Shown one piece after another: positions 24,995-34,002 of a stretch of DNA of 61,786 nucleotides. Numbering within the stretch: the stretch's first letter is position 1; every line of letters starts with the position of its first letter. The stretch is from a virus. The stretch is from positions 1 to 61,786 of the IMG/VR virus record IMGVR_UViG_3300010885_010030. The stretch is one strand, 5' to 3'. The notes below the pieces were generated by a model. The model was given only the letters and a program-made list of their open reading frames with translations, was not told the origin of the DNA and made no database searches. Both the position numbers and the translations under genes were made by a program.

Positions 24995-26555
24995 CAAACT
25001 TACCATTGCGTTTAATCTTTATTGAACTCGGTTTGTCTAATTCATTCTGGCGCGCTATAGCCTCCGCCACAGTCAGCGGGACATGCGAAGTGCCACGGCC
25101 CTTCCACCATGTCGCGGCCTTCTCAGCCGCGTATCCCTGATGCTCAAAGCAAACCCACTCACTGTACCTCAAGAAACCACAGTTATAAGTCACCTTAAGG
25201 CTGTCAGGCTTACCGGGCTTGCGGTGGGTCGTGTACTTAACGCTATCGACATCAACCCAGTGCGTAGGGCTACCGCTCGATAGGACCGGCAGGTCACTGG
25301 CCTTGGACACAATCTTAATCTCGCGGGGGAACTCGTAGCCGCAGTCGGGGCATTGCATACAAGCCAGATGCACAACGCTACGGCATTGGGGGCAGTCCTT
25401 CACCAACGGCCCGTCACTCGGCTCAGTCTTCTCGCGGTGGTCCTTGTTCTTAACCCTGGCTTGGTCCACCGGCCCGTGGCGCTGAATGTTGCGGGCGAAG
25501 TCTAAGATCAAGCAATCGGCCTTGCCCTCGGCTATACGCATCCCGCGTCCCACGATCTGCACGTACAGCCCTGGTGATTTGGTGGGGCGCAGTACGGAAA
25601 TCATGTCCACCTGGGGTGCGTTGAAGCCAGTGGTCAGCACGCCCATGGAACACAGCGCCCGCACTTCACCGCGTTTAAACGCTGCAATAGTTTCAGCGCG
25701 TTCGTCTTTCGGCGTGTCGCCAAAAATGGTGCGGCAATCAATGCCCTTTTCGTTCAGCATTTCTGACAGATGGAGACAATGGCTGACGCCAGACCCAAAG
25801 ATCAGCCAATGGTTACGGTCCTGGCCCCACTCAATCATTTCTTCCACGGCGCGGCGGTTAATGCCCTCTTCGTCCACCGCGTCTTGCAACTCGGCCTGGA
25901 TAAACTCGCCGCCCCTGGTATGGACGCCGCTTGTGTCCAATTCCAGCCGGGTGTTCTTGGTAATCAAGTTGGATAGAAAGCCTTCTTTAATGGCATCCAG
26001 CACGCTGTATTCGTAGCAGATGTCATCGAACAGCGCCCCGTCGCCTGTATGCAGCATCCCGCTATCCATGCGGTACGGCGTAGCCGTCAGCCCGATGATC
26101 TTCATGTACGGGTTGGCTACGAGAAGGCTGTTAAGGAACTTCTGGTACATCGTGTTGACCTTGCGCGGGATCAGGTGCGCTTCGTCCACGATTACGAAGT
26201 CCACCTTCTGGAACAGATGGGCCTTGGCGTGTACGGACTGGATGCCGCAGAACACAATGGCTGGCGTGTGCTGACGTTTGCCGATGCTCGCCGAATAGAT
26301 ACCGGCGTCGGCTTGCGGCCATTGGCGCATCATCTCGGCGTAGTTCTGGGCTATCAACTCCATAACGTGAGTGACAACCACAATCTTCATCTCGCCGTAT
26401 TCGGCAATGGATTGACGGCATATCTCTGACAGCACAAGGCTCTTGCCGGTTCCCGTAGGGAGAACGATCAGAGGGTTGGCAGAGTGGCCTTCACCCTCAA
26501 ACCACTCGAATACCGAATCAACCGCCTGTCGCTGGTAGGGTCGTAACTGTAGCAT
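24927..26555 (-). CDS. Superfamily 2 DEAD/DEAH helicase
   Basis: An ATP-driven DNA helicase of the type III restriction/RecG-like group. In order: Q-like LRPYQRQAV, Walker A LPTGTGKS, VIVDEAHL (motif II), GLTATP (motif III), and C-terminal VGRGMR (motif VI), followed by a zinc ribbon (CPQCRS and CPDCGYEF). The start at 26555 is preferred over 26597 because AGGAACC lies six bases before it. It overlaps the upstream nuclease gene by 38 bases, suggesting a helicase-nuclease pair in replication or recombination. Confidence 0.88.
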   Translation of the reverse strand: MLQLRPYQRQAVDSVFEWFEGEGHSANPLIVLPTGTGKSLVLSEICRQSIAEYGEMKIVVVTHVMELIAQNYAEMMRQWPQADAGIYSASIGKRQHTPAIVFCGIQSVHAKAHLFQKVDFVIVDEAHLIPRKVNTMYQKFLNSLLVANPYMKIIGLTATPYRMDSGMLHTGDGALFDDICYEYSVLDAIKEGFLSNLITKNTRLELDTSGVHTRGGEFIQAELQDAVDEEGINRRAVEEMIEWGQDRNHWLIFGSGVSHCLHLSEMLNEKGIDCRTIFGDTPKDERAETIAAFKRGEVRALCSMGVLTTGFNAPQVDMISVLRPTKSPGLYVQIVGRGMRIAEGKADCLILDFARNIQRHGPVDQARVKNKDHREKTEPSDGPLVKDCPQCRSVVHLACMQCPDCGYEFPREIKIVSKASDLPVLSSGSPTHWVDVDSVKYTTHRKPGKPDSLKVTYNCGFLRYSEWVCFEHQGYAAEKAATWWKGRGTSHVPLTVAEAIARQNELDKPSSIKIKRNGKFDEITSYIWGVPRLPKGEARLSV

Positions 26556-27483
26556 TTTGGTTCCTGATTGTTGTTCCGTTGTTGAGTTTGTATTCAATCC
26601 ATCCGTCGCCCGCGTCCGTCTGCGTTCCCGGCATTAGGCCAGGGTTGTGCAGATGATCCTTGCAGCCAGACCTCTGCACCTCTTTATCTAATTCCTTGTG
26701 GTGCAGTTCGCAAACCCATGTGCCGTGCTGGGTAGACGTTGAGTGTACGCAAGTGCGGCAGTTCATGGCCGGTGGCTTCTCGCCGTGGCAGTTGTCCGTG
26801 AACGGACACCACTTGCACTGGAACCATGACGCGCTTTCGGAGATGCGCGGCGGGGGCTTGTCGGCGCTGACGATCTTGTTGGCGCGGTCTATGTAGTGCT
26901 TGGCCGCGTCGGGGTTATACGCCGTGAAGCACGCCGTTTCGTTGCGGCTACCGGGTGTGCAGACCGTCAGATAGTGCCATTTGATATTGTAGTAGTGCAT
27001 GTATAACTGGGCCTGGGCGAAGTAGATTTCGTCCCATTCCAACAAGGCGCGGTCTTCGTCTTTGACCTTGAGTTTCAGCAGCTTCTCGAACTTCTCGACG
27101 TTGACGCACTTATGTTCCCAAACGTGTTCTTCCGGCGAGTGTTCTAGCCCGAAGATCACGCCGTCCAGATGCCCGCGAATGTGGCCGTCTTCAAACCCAA
27201 ACTGCTCACCGTTTTCCTGATGCGTAATCAACGAGATGCCATCAACCAGCCGCAAGCGTTCGGCCATCACGCCTTCGCTGTGGTGCCCGTCTGCAATGGC
27301 CTTGAGGGACTTGGCAGACATCTTCTCTGCATTGACCCAGTGGAACTGATTCCATATGCGCCGGTCGCACGGTGAGCCGATAGCGGACGCACCGATGTAG
27401 CCGCGCTGCTCTGAAACGTATTGCCGCTCCAGCGCGTCATTCATACGCATCAGCGTCTGGTCAGGGAGTGTGATGGGGACCAT
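26518..27483 (-). CDS. Cas4/RecB-like PD-(D/E)XK exonuclease
   Basis: This 321-residue protein has a nuclease core: GASAIGSPCDRRIW with its Cys, then GHLDGVI (Asp) and VWEHKCVN (Glu-x-Lys). Later cysteines in FQCKWCPFTDNC complete the iron-sulfur cluster pattern of Cas4/AddB-type exonucleases. A second Cys/His cluster (CRTCVHS, CELHH) extends the C-terminus. It likely resects DNA ends for phage recombination, working with the helicase, SSB-like and Sak4-like genes in the same operon. Confidence 0.8.
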   Translation of the reverse strand: MVPITLPDQTLMRMNDALERQYVSEQRGYIGASAIGSPCDRRIWNQFHWVNAEKMSAKSLKAIADGHHSEGVMAERLRLVDGISLITHQENGEQFGFEDGHIRGHLDGVIFGLEHSPEEHVWEHKCVNVEKFEKLLKLKVKDEDRALLEWDEIYFAQAQLYMHYYNIKWHYLTVCTPGSRNETACFTAYNPDAAKHYIDRANKIVSADKPPPRISESASWFQCKWCPFTDNCHGEKPPAMNCRTCVHSTSTQHGTWVCELHHKELDKEVQRSGCKDHLHNPGLMPGTQTDAGDGWIEYKLNNGTTIRNQNATVTTLPATGG

Positions 27484-27852
27484 TTACTTCTCCTCCTTCA
27501 ACATTTGGCTGGCCTCTAGCGCCAGAAGTTGACTATGAAAAATACCAACGGGGCAGGTTTTAGATTTACCTTTCCGCAGCCCGCGCCGGATGTAGCCATC
27601 AATGCCAGCTATAAACCGACAGGCTCCGCTGGACTTCACTATTTTGGCTAAATATTTTCCAGGCACGTAAGCAATAACGCGGTCCTTAATCTTGATCGGG
27701 ACAAGATCGTATTGCGAATAATAACAAGCCAAACGAGAGCGCGTGACCGCTGCCATGTCTTTCAGCGAGGGAGTCAAGATTCGCGTTTTATTTTTTTCTA
27801 ATTGCCCATCGCGCACGGCTTCAAATTTCCGCCCACCAATAATTTGAGTCAT
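27484..27852 (-). CDS. Hypothetical basic protein, 122 aa
   Basis: A Lys/Arg-rich soluble protein with a central beta-rich part (VPIKIKDRVIAYVPGKYLAKIV). No family was recognised. It starts downstream of a terminator-like hairpin and ends directly before the nuclease gene. Its base composition is more A/T-rich than its neighbours. It could bind nucleic acid; no direct evidence. Confidence 0.6.
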   Translation of the reverse strand: MTQIIGGRKFEAVRDGQLEKNKTRILTPSLKDMAAVTRSRLACYYSQYDLVPIKIKDRVIAYVPGKYLAKIVKSSGACRFIAGIDGYIRRGLRKGKSKTCPVGIFHSQLLALEASQMLKEEK

Positions 27853-27871
27853 GGCTTATCCATCCTCCAAA

Positions 27872-27898
27872 GAAAAACCGGGGGCATTACACCCCCGG
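27872..27898 (-). terminator. Rho-independent terminator, minus strand
   Basis: On the minus strand CCGGGGG-TGTAATG-CCCCCGG is followed by TTTTTCTTT. It sits just downstream of the DUF669-like gene and before the 27484-27852 gene, so it probably tunes read-through inside the replication operon. Confidence 0.85.
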
Positions 27899-27907
27899 CT
27901 CTCGTTG

Positions 27908-28417
27908 CTACTTCTCCCAAGGCTTCTTCTTGGGAGCGTTGCCGCCACCAGCCGCCGACGCGGCTGGGGCCGCTGCGGTCGGCGTGGTTGGCGTGTCTGA
28001 CGGCGCGGCTTCGGTGATGGCGGAATAACGAAATCTGTTTTCGTCCTCGTTGTTATCGCTGCGTTTGCCCATGGTGACACCCACCCTGAAGGGGATGTTG
28101 TGCAGCATGGCTGAGTTCGTGAACGGCTTGCCAAGCTGGTTGGTTGCGCGGAGCAAGTCTTTCACGGCGCGGTTTGCGATTTCTACAGTCTTTTCGCTTT
28201 TGTTTAAGACGTTCAGGTTCACAAAGAATTTACGACCAACGCGCTCCCCGTCGATAATCGTAAATTCCAAACTAATGTATTTTCCAAGACCGTTTTTAGT
28301 GGCTTTGAAATCGCTTTCCGTTATTTCAACGACGTAATCACCAACAGGCAACAGCACTGCGCCGGGGCGGTCGGTAACGGAATCGGCGTCAAAGTCGTAT
28401 CCATGTAGTTCAGCCAT
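27908..28417 (-). CDS. DUF669-like single-stranded DNA-binding protein
   Basis: This 169-residue protein matches the DUF669 pattern: LPVGDYVVEITES, GLGKYISLEFTIIDGERVGRKF, then a helical segment with AVKDLLRATNQLGKPF. Such proteins occur with phage recombinases and probably coat single-stranded DNA. The C-terminal ~35 residues are a low-complexity Thr/Pro/Ala/Gly tail ending KKKPWEK. The gene follows the Sak4-like ATPase by five bases, consistent with joint action. Confidence 0.75.
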   Translation of the reverse strand: MAELHGYDFDADSVTDRPGAVLLPVGDYVVEITESDFKATKNGLGKYISLEFTIIDGERVGRKFFVNLNVLNKSEKTVEIANRAVKDLLRATNQLGKPFTNSAMLHNIPFRVGVTMGKRSDNNEDENRFRYSAITEAAPSDTPTTPTAAAPAASAAGGGNAPKKKPWEK

Positions 28418-28422
28418 AGTTA

Positions 28423-29172
28423 TTATCCTTTTGCCTTTTTAAGTTCAGTTGCGAAAGTTTCGTAATCCAGTTTCATGGACTCTGGTAACGCCCACCGGGA
28501 CTTGGCAACCCAGCCTGGGCGCTCTTGAGTGTGCAGGAAACGCTCACCAGCGCCAACGGCACGGGTCTTCTTCTGGTTAAAGCCCACATCAGACTTCACG
28601 GTGTTTACACGGTAGTTCGCAAACATCAGAAGATCACACCATTCACTGATAAGGCTTGCACCACCCTTGTGAAGATCAAGTATGTAGCGGTCATAGCTAT
28701 CGGTCAGCGGATCGTCGAACCTCTTCACCTGCGAATGGGCCAGCAAAATTACGCCCATGTTCTTCGCATTACGCAATTCTTCAAGCATCCCTAAGATGTA
28801 ATGCCAGAGGTCTACCGCAAACCCAAAGCCCTTACCAAAGCCGATCTCATCAATGCTGTTCACTTTATTGTTTGCAGCAACTTGTTTGAAGATCAGCTTC
28901 TCCAGCCAATCGGCACTATCAATCACGACAGTCGCGTAGTCGTGCTTGTCTTTACACAGACATTCCAGTGCTTCCATTACTTCGCCATATGACGTTGCCA
29001 GTGGAAACCGCGTGACGGTCAGAGCATCCAAACCTTCTTCGGTCTGGATGAACACCGGCTTGTCAGCCTGTGCCGCGAAGCTGCTCTTGCCGACCCCATG
29101 AGAGCCATAGAGAACCATACGCGCTGGCTTGCCAGCACTTGTTGTACGCAGAGATTGTAGGTTGATTGCCAT
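28423..29172 (-). CDS. Sak4-like RecA-fold ATPase (phage recombinase)
   Basis: This 249-residue ATPase has Walker A GSHGVGKSS (residues 23-31), Walker B YATVVIDSADWLE, and later VILLAHSQVKRFDD as sensor region. The layout fits the AAA_24/Sak4 group, short RecA relatives that promote annealing or strand exchange in phages. With the DUF669-like protein and the Cas4-like nuclease it makes a recombination module. Confidence 0.8.
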   Translation of the reverse strand: MAINLQSLRTTSAGKPARMVLYGSHGVGKSSFAAQADKPVFIQTEEGLDALTVTRFPLATSYGEVMEALECLCKDKHDYATVVIDSADWLEKLIFKQVAANNKVNSIDEIGFGKGFGFAVDLWHYILGMLEELRNAKNMGVILLAHSQVKRFDDPLTDSYDRYILDLHKGGASLISEWCDLLMFANYRVNTVKSDVGFNQKKTRAVGAGERFLHTQERPGWVAKSRWALPESMKLDYETFATELKKAKG

Positions 29173-29173
29173 T

Positions 29174-29578
29174 TTAATTCTCGTTCCTAATTACAGTTAC
29201 GGATGTCTTTGCAGGCTCGACGGTCATGGCCTTGCAAAAGAGTTTGTAGGTTTCCGGTTCGTTGCTTTCCAGATAGCGGAGTCCTTTCAGTTCAAGTTCG
29301 GGTTTGTATTTGAGCGGCAGCAGGTTTTCGGGGATACCGAGCTTCGCCAGCAAGTCGAAGTCAACCTTGCGATTGAGACTGCCCTTGAGTGTGACCTTGT
29401 AAGGTCCAATCTGATGGGACTCGCTGCCCTCGGTCTTCGTTGTAAGGAATGAGAGAAGCTCTTCCTCAAGCGCAAGGCGGCGTTTGTTGGCGGCGGTTTC
29501 TTCGTTCTTCGCATCCATCCAATCGGACGCGGCGTCTTCAGCGGTACGGTTAGCAAGCGATTTGAGTTTGAAGTTCAT
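29174..29578 (-). CDS. Recombination-module accessory protein, 134 aa
   Basis: The N-terminal half is a charged helix (DAASDWMDAKNEETAANKRRL) and the C-terminal half beta-rich (YKVTLKGSLNRKVDFDLL), ending VEPAKTSVTVI. This layout recurs in small phage proteins next to recombinases and may belong to the DUF7173 type; I am not sure. The start is set at 29578 because GAGGAA precedes it; a longer frame reaches 29629 but would begin inside the promoter. First gene of the leftward operon. Confidence 0.7.
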   Translation of the reverse strand: MNFKLKSLANRTAEDAASDWMDAKNEETAANKRRLALEEELLSFLTTKTEGSESHQIGPYKVTLKGSLNRKVDFDLLAKLGIPENLLPLKYKPELELKGLRYLESNEPETYKLFCKAMTVEPAKTSVTVIRNEN

Positions 29579-29606
29579 GATTTCCTCGGTTGTTGTGGTT
29601 TTACGC

Positions 29607-29649
29607 TTTGACAAAAAAGTTATAGTCAATGGTTTGCATCTGTGTCAAA
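29607..29649 (-). promoter_or_regulatory. Leftward promoter with operator-like half-sites
   Basis: On the minus strand TTGACA and TATAAC are 18 bases apart, close to a sigma-70 consensus, facing the leftward replication operon. Half-sites TTTGACA (29607-29613), AGTCAA (29624-29629) and TGTCAAA (29643-29649) are arranged as inverted repeats across the promoter. The Cro-like gene starts 29 bases to the right, so it is the likely regulator. Confidence 0.65.
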
Positions 29650-29677
29650 CACTATTTTCTCTACAACGGAGGTTTTT

Positions 29678-29872
29678 ATGAAGTTGAGAAAATGGCTAGA
29701 CCAGCAGGGACTGACCAATCGTGAATTTGCAAAGATGATTAAGGCTTCTGAGGCTGCGGTGTCCCGGTGGATGGCGACCGGCGATGAGAGGCGCATCCCG
29801 CGCCCTGAATATATGGCGTCCATACAAAAGGCCACGGACGGAAAAGTGAAGGCTCAGGACTTCTATTCGTGA
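29678..29872 (+). CDS. Cro/C1-like HTH regulator, 64 aa
   Basis: A compact helix-turn-helix protein: KWLDQQGLTNREFAKMIKASEAAVSRWM carries helices 2 and 3 (recognition helix near EAAVSRWM). GGAGG lies five bases before the ATG at 29678, which is preferred over an in-frame ATG at 29642. The gene diverges from the leftward replication operon across a palindromic control region, so it probably represses or switches that promoter. Its stop overlaps the GTG start of the RusA gene. Confidence 0.78.
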   Translation: MKLRKWLDQQGLTNREFAKMIKASEAAVSRWMATGDERRIPRPEYMASIQKATDGKVKAQDFYS

Positions 29873-30288
29873 GGGTCGTGTCCTTCACCGTGCCGGGTCA
29901 ACCTGTAGCGAAGGGCAGGGGGCGCGTGTCTATACGTGGTAGTCACGCTGTCGTTTACACGCCCGAGAAAACGCGCCGGTATGAGAATCAGGTGTCGGCT
30001 TACGCGGCTGAAGTAATGAGAAACACGCTCCCCATTGGCGGCCCGGTTGAAGTTGTTGTCGAGGCGTTTATGATGGTGCCAGCCTCATGGTCGCTAAGGA
30101 AGCGGTTATCGGCCATCGCGGGGCAAATCAAACCAATCACGAAGCCGGACCTCGACAACATCGTTAAAGCATTGGACGGCATGAACGGCATCGTTGTCGT
30201 TGATGACTCGCAGATCGTTAAGCTGACAGCCACCAAGCGGTACTCCGACATTCCGCAACTTATTGTCACCGTCATAGGGCAAGAATGA
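29869..30288 (+). CDS. rusA: RusA-family Holliday junction resolvase
   Basis: A 139-residue dimeric endonuclease that cuts four-way junctions. Visible RusA features: SFTVPGQPVAKGRGR at the start, the catalytic region KPDLDNIVKALDGMNGIVVVDDSQI with conserved Asp residues, and an even strand order. The start is GTG in a GTGA overlap with the regulator stop. It belongs with the primase-polymerase downstream and with the recombination genes across the divergent promoter. Confidence 0.88.
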   Translation: MRVVSFTVPGQPVAKGRGRVSIRGSHAVVYTPEKTRRYENQVSAYAAEVMRNTLPIGGPVEVVVEAFMMVPASWSLRKRLSAIAGQIKPITKPDLDNIVKALDGMNGIVVVDDSQIVKLTATKRYSDIPQLIVTVIGQE

Positions 30289-32534
30289 CTGACTTCAACA
30301 CGACCGCTACCCGGCTCGTAGAGCGGGGGTACTCGGTCATTCCGATCATCCCCGGCGAGAAGCGTCCCGGCGAGTATAGGGGCGAACAATGGGTTGGTAT
30401 GTCCAAGTGGCAGCGGTTTTGCGATAAGACCGCCAGCAAATTTCATTTGGATACGTGGGCTGGTTGGCCCAACCCGTCGATCTGTCTGGCGCTGGGGCGC
30501 GCCAGCAACGTCACCGCTATCGACTTCGACTACGGCGCGCCGGAAGTGCGGGCCGCGTTGGAGGCGTGTCTGCCCCCGTCCCCGGTTAAAAAGGTCGGCG
30601 CGAAGGGGTACACCGCCTTCTACCGGGGCGTTGCGTTGGTGTCCAAGAAGTACCTGCTGGACGGCGTTTCGGTCATCGAGGTGCTGGCTCAGGGCAAGCA
30701 GACTGTATTGCCGCCCAGCGTGCATCCCGAGGGCATGGCCTACAGATGGCTGACGCCCGATACCCTGGAAGACCTTACGGCGTCCGAGTTGCCAGAGTTG
30801 CCCCAAGACATACACGATAGAATTGCAAAAGCCCTGGAGCCATTTCAAGTCAAAGTTGAAAAACAGGCCGTTAATGGTAAAGCTATCCATACCCCTCACT
30901 CCGGCGACAATGATAGCTTTTGGCGTGATATCAATGATACCGCGTTGTTAAACCTAGATAGTTGGGTTCTCAGGTTGATCCCAGACGCCAAGCGCGGCGC
31001 GAATCGAGGATACAGGGCCATTGCCCATTGGCGGGACGGTGATGATTTCAATATTGGCATTACCCCTGAAGGCATAAGGGACTTTACCCGTGAACCGGGT
31101 GGCATGACCGCCATAGACTTGGTTATGGCCGTGACCGGCTCCACCATGGACGGGGCCACGACATGGCTACAGGACGCCCTAGGGATGCGCCAGGAGGCCG
31201 TTTTCGACGCCAAGGTGTTTGAGCCGCCTCCCGCCAAGATCAAGCCCACAGCGCCCTGGAAGAAGGTTGAGCCGGTAGCGGCGTTTAAACGTAAGTCCGG
31301 CACTCCAGCGGCCAAGGGTGCTGTCGGAAAGCTGACGGAATACATCAACGAAACGTCGATTCGCCCCCAGCCGGTGTTAGCCCTGGCGGCGGCGCTGTGC
31401 GCCATCGGCACCCTGGCGGGCCGCAAGTACCGCAGCCCGTCCAATTTGCGGACCAACCTGTTCGCCATCAGCCTCGCGGACTCCGGGGCTGGGAAGAACC
31501 ATAGCCGCCAGATCATAGACCGCATCTTCAGTGACTTCCTGGGGGCCGACAAGAAGATCGGCGGGTCCAAGATTGCCTCCGGCTCGGGCTTGTTGAGCGC
31601 CCTGCACCGCAGCCCGTCCATCCTGTTCCAAATCGACGAATTCGGGATGTTCTTGGGCGCGATGCTCGATAAGCGCGGCCCAAAGCATTTGATAGAAATT
31701 ATGTCGCACATGACTGAGTTGTTCACTTCTTCAAACCTGACGTATCACGGCATCGAGTACGCTGACCAAAAGGTTCGTCCCCGGCAGGAGATTATTCAGC
31801 CGTGTCTGTGTGTTTACGGCACCACGGTCCCCAGCCACTTCTGGAAGGCGCTGGAATCGAGCAACGCGGTGGATGGCTCTCTGGCCCGGTTCTTGATCTT
31901 TGAGTCGGAGGAAAATTACCCTGACGACCAAAACGCGCCGGAGAAAGAGCCGCCCGCTGATTTGATTAGTCTGCTCAAAAGAATAAACGAAGGGATCGGT
32001 GGTCTATCGTCTCTGCTAGATGGCGGTCATACGCCGGAGTTGATGCACGTTTCGTATGACGATGCGGCCACCAAGATGATTAAAGACATGAAGCTGGACA
32101 CGACAAAGAAGCTGAGGGCTTTGGAGGGCACGCCGTTTACATCGTTCTGGGCGCGGCGCGACGAATTAACAATCAAAGTCGCTATGATACATGCCATTGG
32201 GTGTGATCCCGAGAATCCGATTATCAACACTTACGATGTAGAGTTCGCTCGCGCCATTGTAGATCGGTCTATCAACCAGCTAGTTGACGGTGTTGAACGC
32301 TACGTTAGCGACAACACCGCCGAAAACTATAGCAAGCGCGTGATTGAGATTGTGCGTAAGGCTGGTGGGTCGATTGATAAGTCGGCGTTGTATAAGCGGA
32401 CGTTGTTCCTGGGCCGTGACAGAGACACAACGCTCAAGGCGCTGTTGGGTTCTGAAGACTTGATTGAAGTGATTAAAGAAACAGGCGGCAGACCTAAGAC
32501 AACCTACCGCCTGAAAGACGCCGCGCCTTTTTAA
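30285..32534 (+). CDS. Primase-polymerase / helicase-like replication protein
   Basis: This 749-residue protein has an N-terminal archaeo-eukaryotic primase (prim-pol) domain: DFDYG with metal-binding Asp80/Asp82 and LPPSVHPEG with His147. A linker follows (~185-340). The C-terminal half is a P-loop ATPase: SLADSGAGKNHS near 397-408 and ILFQIDEFGMFL as Walker B, as in DUF3987-type helicases. It should prime and unwind phage DNA. It overlaps the RusA stop by four bases and converges with the next gene. Confidence 0.82.
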   Translation: MTDFNTTATRLVERGYSVIPIIPGEKRPGEYRGEQWVGMSKWQRFCDKTASKFHLDTWAGWPNPSICLALGRASNVTAIDFDYGAPEVRAALEACLPPSPVKKVGAKGYTAFYRGVALVSKKYLLDGVSVIEVLAQGKQTVLPPSVHPEGMAYRWLTPDTLEDLTASELPELPQDIHDRIAKALEPFQVKVEKQAVNGKAIHTPHSGDNDSFWRDINDTALLNLDSWVLRLIPDAKRGANRGYRAIAHWRDGDDFNIGITPEGIRDFTREPGGMTAIDLVMAVTGSTMDGATTWLQDALGMRQEAVFDAKVFEPPPAKIKPTAPWKKVEPVAAFKRKSGTPAAKGAVGKLTEYINETSIRPQPVLALAAALCAIGTLAGRKYRSPSNLRTNLFAISLADSGAGKNHSRQIIDRIFSDFLGADKKIGGSKIASGSGLLSALHRSPSILFQIDEFGMFLGAMLDKRGPKHLIEIMSHMTELFTSSNLTYHGIEYADQKVRPRQEIIQPCLCVYGTTVPSHFWKALESSNAVDGSLARFLIFESEENYPDDQNAPEKEPPADLISLLKRINEGIGGLSSLLDGGHTPELMHVSYDDAATKMIKDMKLDTTKKLRALEGTPFTSFWARRDELTIKVAMIHAIGCDPENPIINTYDVEFARAIVDRSINQLVDGVERYVSDNTAENYSKRVIEIVRKAGGSIDKSALYKRTLFLGRDRDTTLKALLGSEDLIEVIKETGGRPKTTYRLKDAAPF

Positions 32535-33204
32535 CCTTGGGCGGCAGCATAGATTTGTAAATCCCCAGAAGGCCGATAAGGGCGTCTGTCTTTTCAAAAC
32601 GAAACGAGTAGCGGTTTTCTGGCTTGCGTTTTGTTTTATGGACGCCAACGGCCCAGTTGGCCTTCTTCAAACATTCTTTACAGAATGGTGCGAGGGCCGG
32701 GGTGCAGTAACTGTCAAACAAATAAGAAAAATTGCTTTGTTCGCTCATTACTTCACTGAATCGTGTCCTGTTGATACGAGTTTTTGAATATTCGTCTACG
32801 ATGTGACCATCGCCGCCTATCTCAGGCTCCTCCCAGACCATACCATCGCAACACATGCAGCTAAGGCCGCCGTGGTGAGCGACATTAAAAATCGTCTCTC
32901 CTGGGTTTACTTCAAGGTCGTGTAGATGCGGGCCTTTAAACGCTGGGCCGAGTATTGAATAGTTCCAGCCCTGGCCAACGCCGCACTGTCTACCAACGCC
33001 ATGTTTTTTGACTAAAGAACATAGCTTTCCAAGTGGCAGGTGCTTGAACTGAGGATCATCATGCAGCAGGTACATTACTTCTAGCGGGTGATGGCTGTAC
33101 TTCATCCCCTCGCGCACGAACGAAGAGAAGTCGCCTTCGTAAGTCGTGAAAGTGTGCTGCCTCCCAAATCTGTCGGTGACTTTAAAATCAAGCTGCTGCG
33201 TCAT
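32494..33204 (-). CDS. Hypothetical Cys-containing protein, 236 aa
   Basis: No family was recognised. The middle has LSCMCCDGMVW and later CTPALAPFCKECLKKANW, arrangements that could bind zinc. The C-terminus is basic (KVKKARRLSGG). The 3' end overlaps the convergent primase-polymerase gene by 41 bases. It is the last gene of the long leftward accessory cluster. Confidence 0.6.
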   Translation of the reverse strand: MTQQLDFKVTDRFGRQHTFTTYEGDFSSFVREGMKYSHHPLEVMYLLHDDPQFKHLPLGKLCSLVKKHGVGRQCGVGQGWNYSILGPAFKGPHLHDLEVNPGETIFNVAHHGGLSCMCCDGMVWEEPEIGGDGHIVDEYSKTRINRTRFSEVMSEQSNFSYLFDSYCTPALAPFCKECLKKANWAVGVHKTKRKPENRYSFRFEKTDALIGLLGIYKSMLPPKVKKARRLSGGRLS

Positions 33205-33502
33205 TTTCGTTGCTCTGAATATAAGTTATTTGGTTCAGTTCTCGTTCAAGCCGTAAGCGTTTAACTTCGCGCTTGCGTACTTTTTCACTACGTTCGTATT
33301 GTTCGCGCTTACGGTCGTCGTTCAGTTTTTCCACAATGATTTCGGCCTCGAAAGACCGTATGACTTTCTCAGCCAGTTCAGCGAAGGCGTGGGCCTCGTC
33401 TGGGGTTGCAACACCAGCCCTGATGTCCTCCATTTCTGACATCAACGCATCGCGCAAGCCGTCGTTGGTCCGGTCAAATTTCTTTAAGATTTCGTTTTTC
33501 AT
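33188..33502 (-). CDS. Hypothetical coiled-coil protein, 104 aa
   Basis: A highly charged, helical protein with a long run of Glu/Arg/Lys (EKLNDDRKREQYERSEK) predicted to form a coiled coil. It overlaps both neighbours by a few bases, so it is co-translated with them. The function is unknown. Confidence 0.6.
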   Translation of the reverse strand: MKNEILKKFDRTNDGLRDALMSEMEDIRAGVATPDEAHAFAELAEKVIRSFEAEIIVEKLNDDRKREQYERSEKVRKREVKRLRLERELNQITYIQSNENDAAA

Positions 33503-34002
33503 TGTTTTACCGCCCTAAATTTTGATGCCATTTTTTCTAGTTGCGCTATTGAGATGTTGTCTCTGACCTTGGCCTTGGCGTTGGGGAGCCGAGCCGCCAC
33601 GGCGCGCTCGAACTTAGCAAGTCTGATTTCCCCCGCCGCTTGCGCTTCGCGGTTTCTCGCACTTTCTTCCAGCATCTCCCGTGTGGCTTCACGAATAGGC
33701 GTCATGCCATAGAGCGTGTAAACGTCCCAGAACTGCTGTCTGGCAATGCGGCCAGCAACACGGTTCGCAACGTCAGGGTTATCGAGGTTGGCTTTAACGC
33801 GGCCTGTTGCCATCGACATGGCCGATATGCGCTGTGCGCCAAAGTAATCGCGGATTACCTGTTTAGCGCCTTGGAGCATCAACAGGTCGCGCAAGTCGCG
33901 GTCTTTATTACCCGCGTTGACAAGAATGGTTGTCGCTGCCGCTGGTCTGTCTTTGGATTGCTTGAGGGCTTTCTGTGCCCATGATTTCAAATCTGATCGC
34001 AT
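33499..34002 (-). CDS. Hypothetical helical protein, 167 aa
   Basis: A mostly helical, basic protein (MRSDLKSWAQKALKQSKDRP at the start, AKVRDNISIAQLEKMASKF at the end) with no recognised domain. The start at 34002 is preferred because AAGGAA lies eight bases upstream; a longer frame reaches 34035. Its 5' part lies inside the end of the integrase fragment gene. Possibly DNA-associated. Confidence 0.6.
   Translation of the reverse strand: MRSDLKSWAQKALKQSKDRPAAATTILVNAGNKDRDLRDLLMLQGAKQVIRDYFGAQRISAMSMATGRVKANLDNPDVANRVAGRIARQQFWDVYTLYGMTPIREATREMLEESARNREAQAAGEIRLAKFERAVAARLPNAKAKVRDNISIAQLEKMASKFRAVKQ

Noticed and set aside
30000-31726. Long minus-strand frames under the RusA and primase-polymerase genes
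   Set aside because: Shadows of high-G/C codon use; the real plus-strand genes have catalytic motifs.
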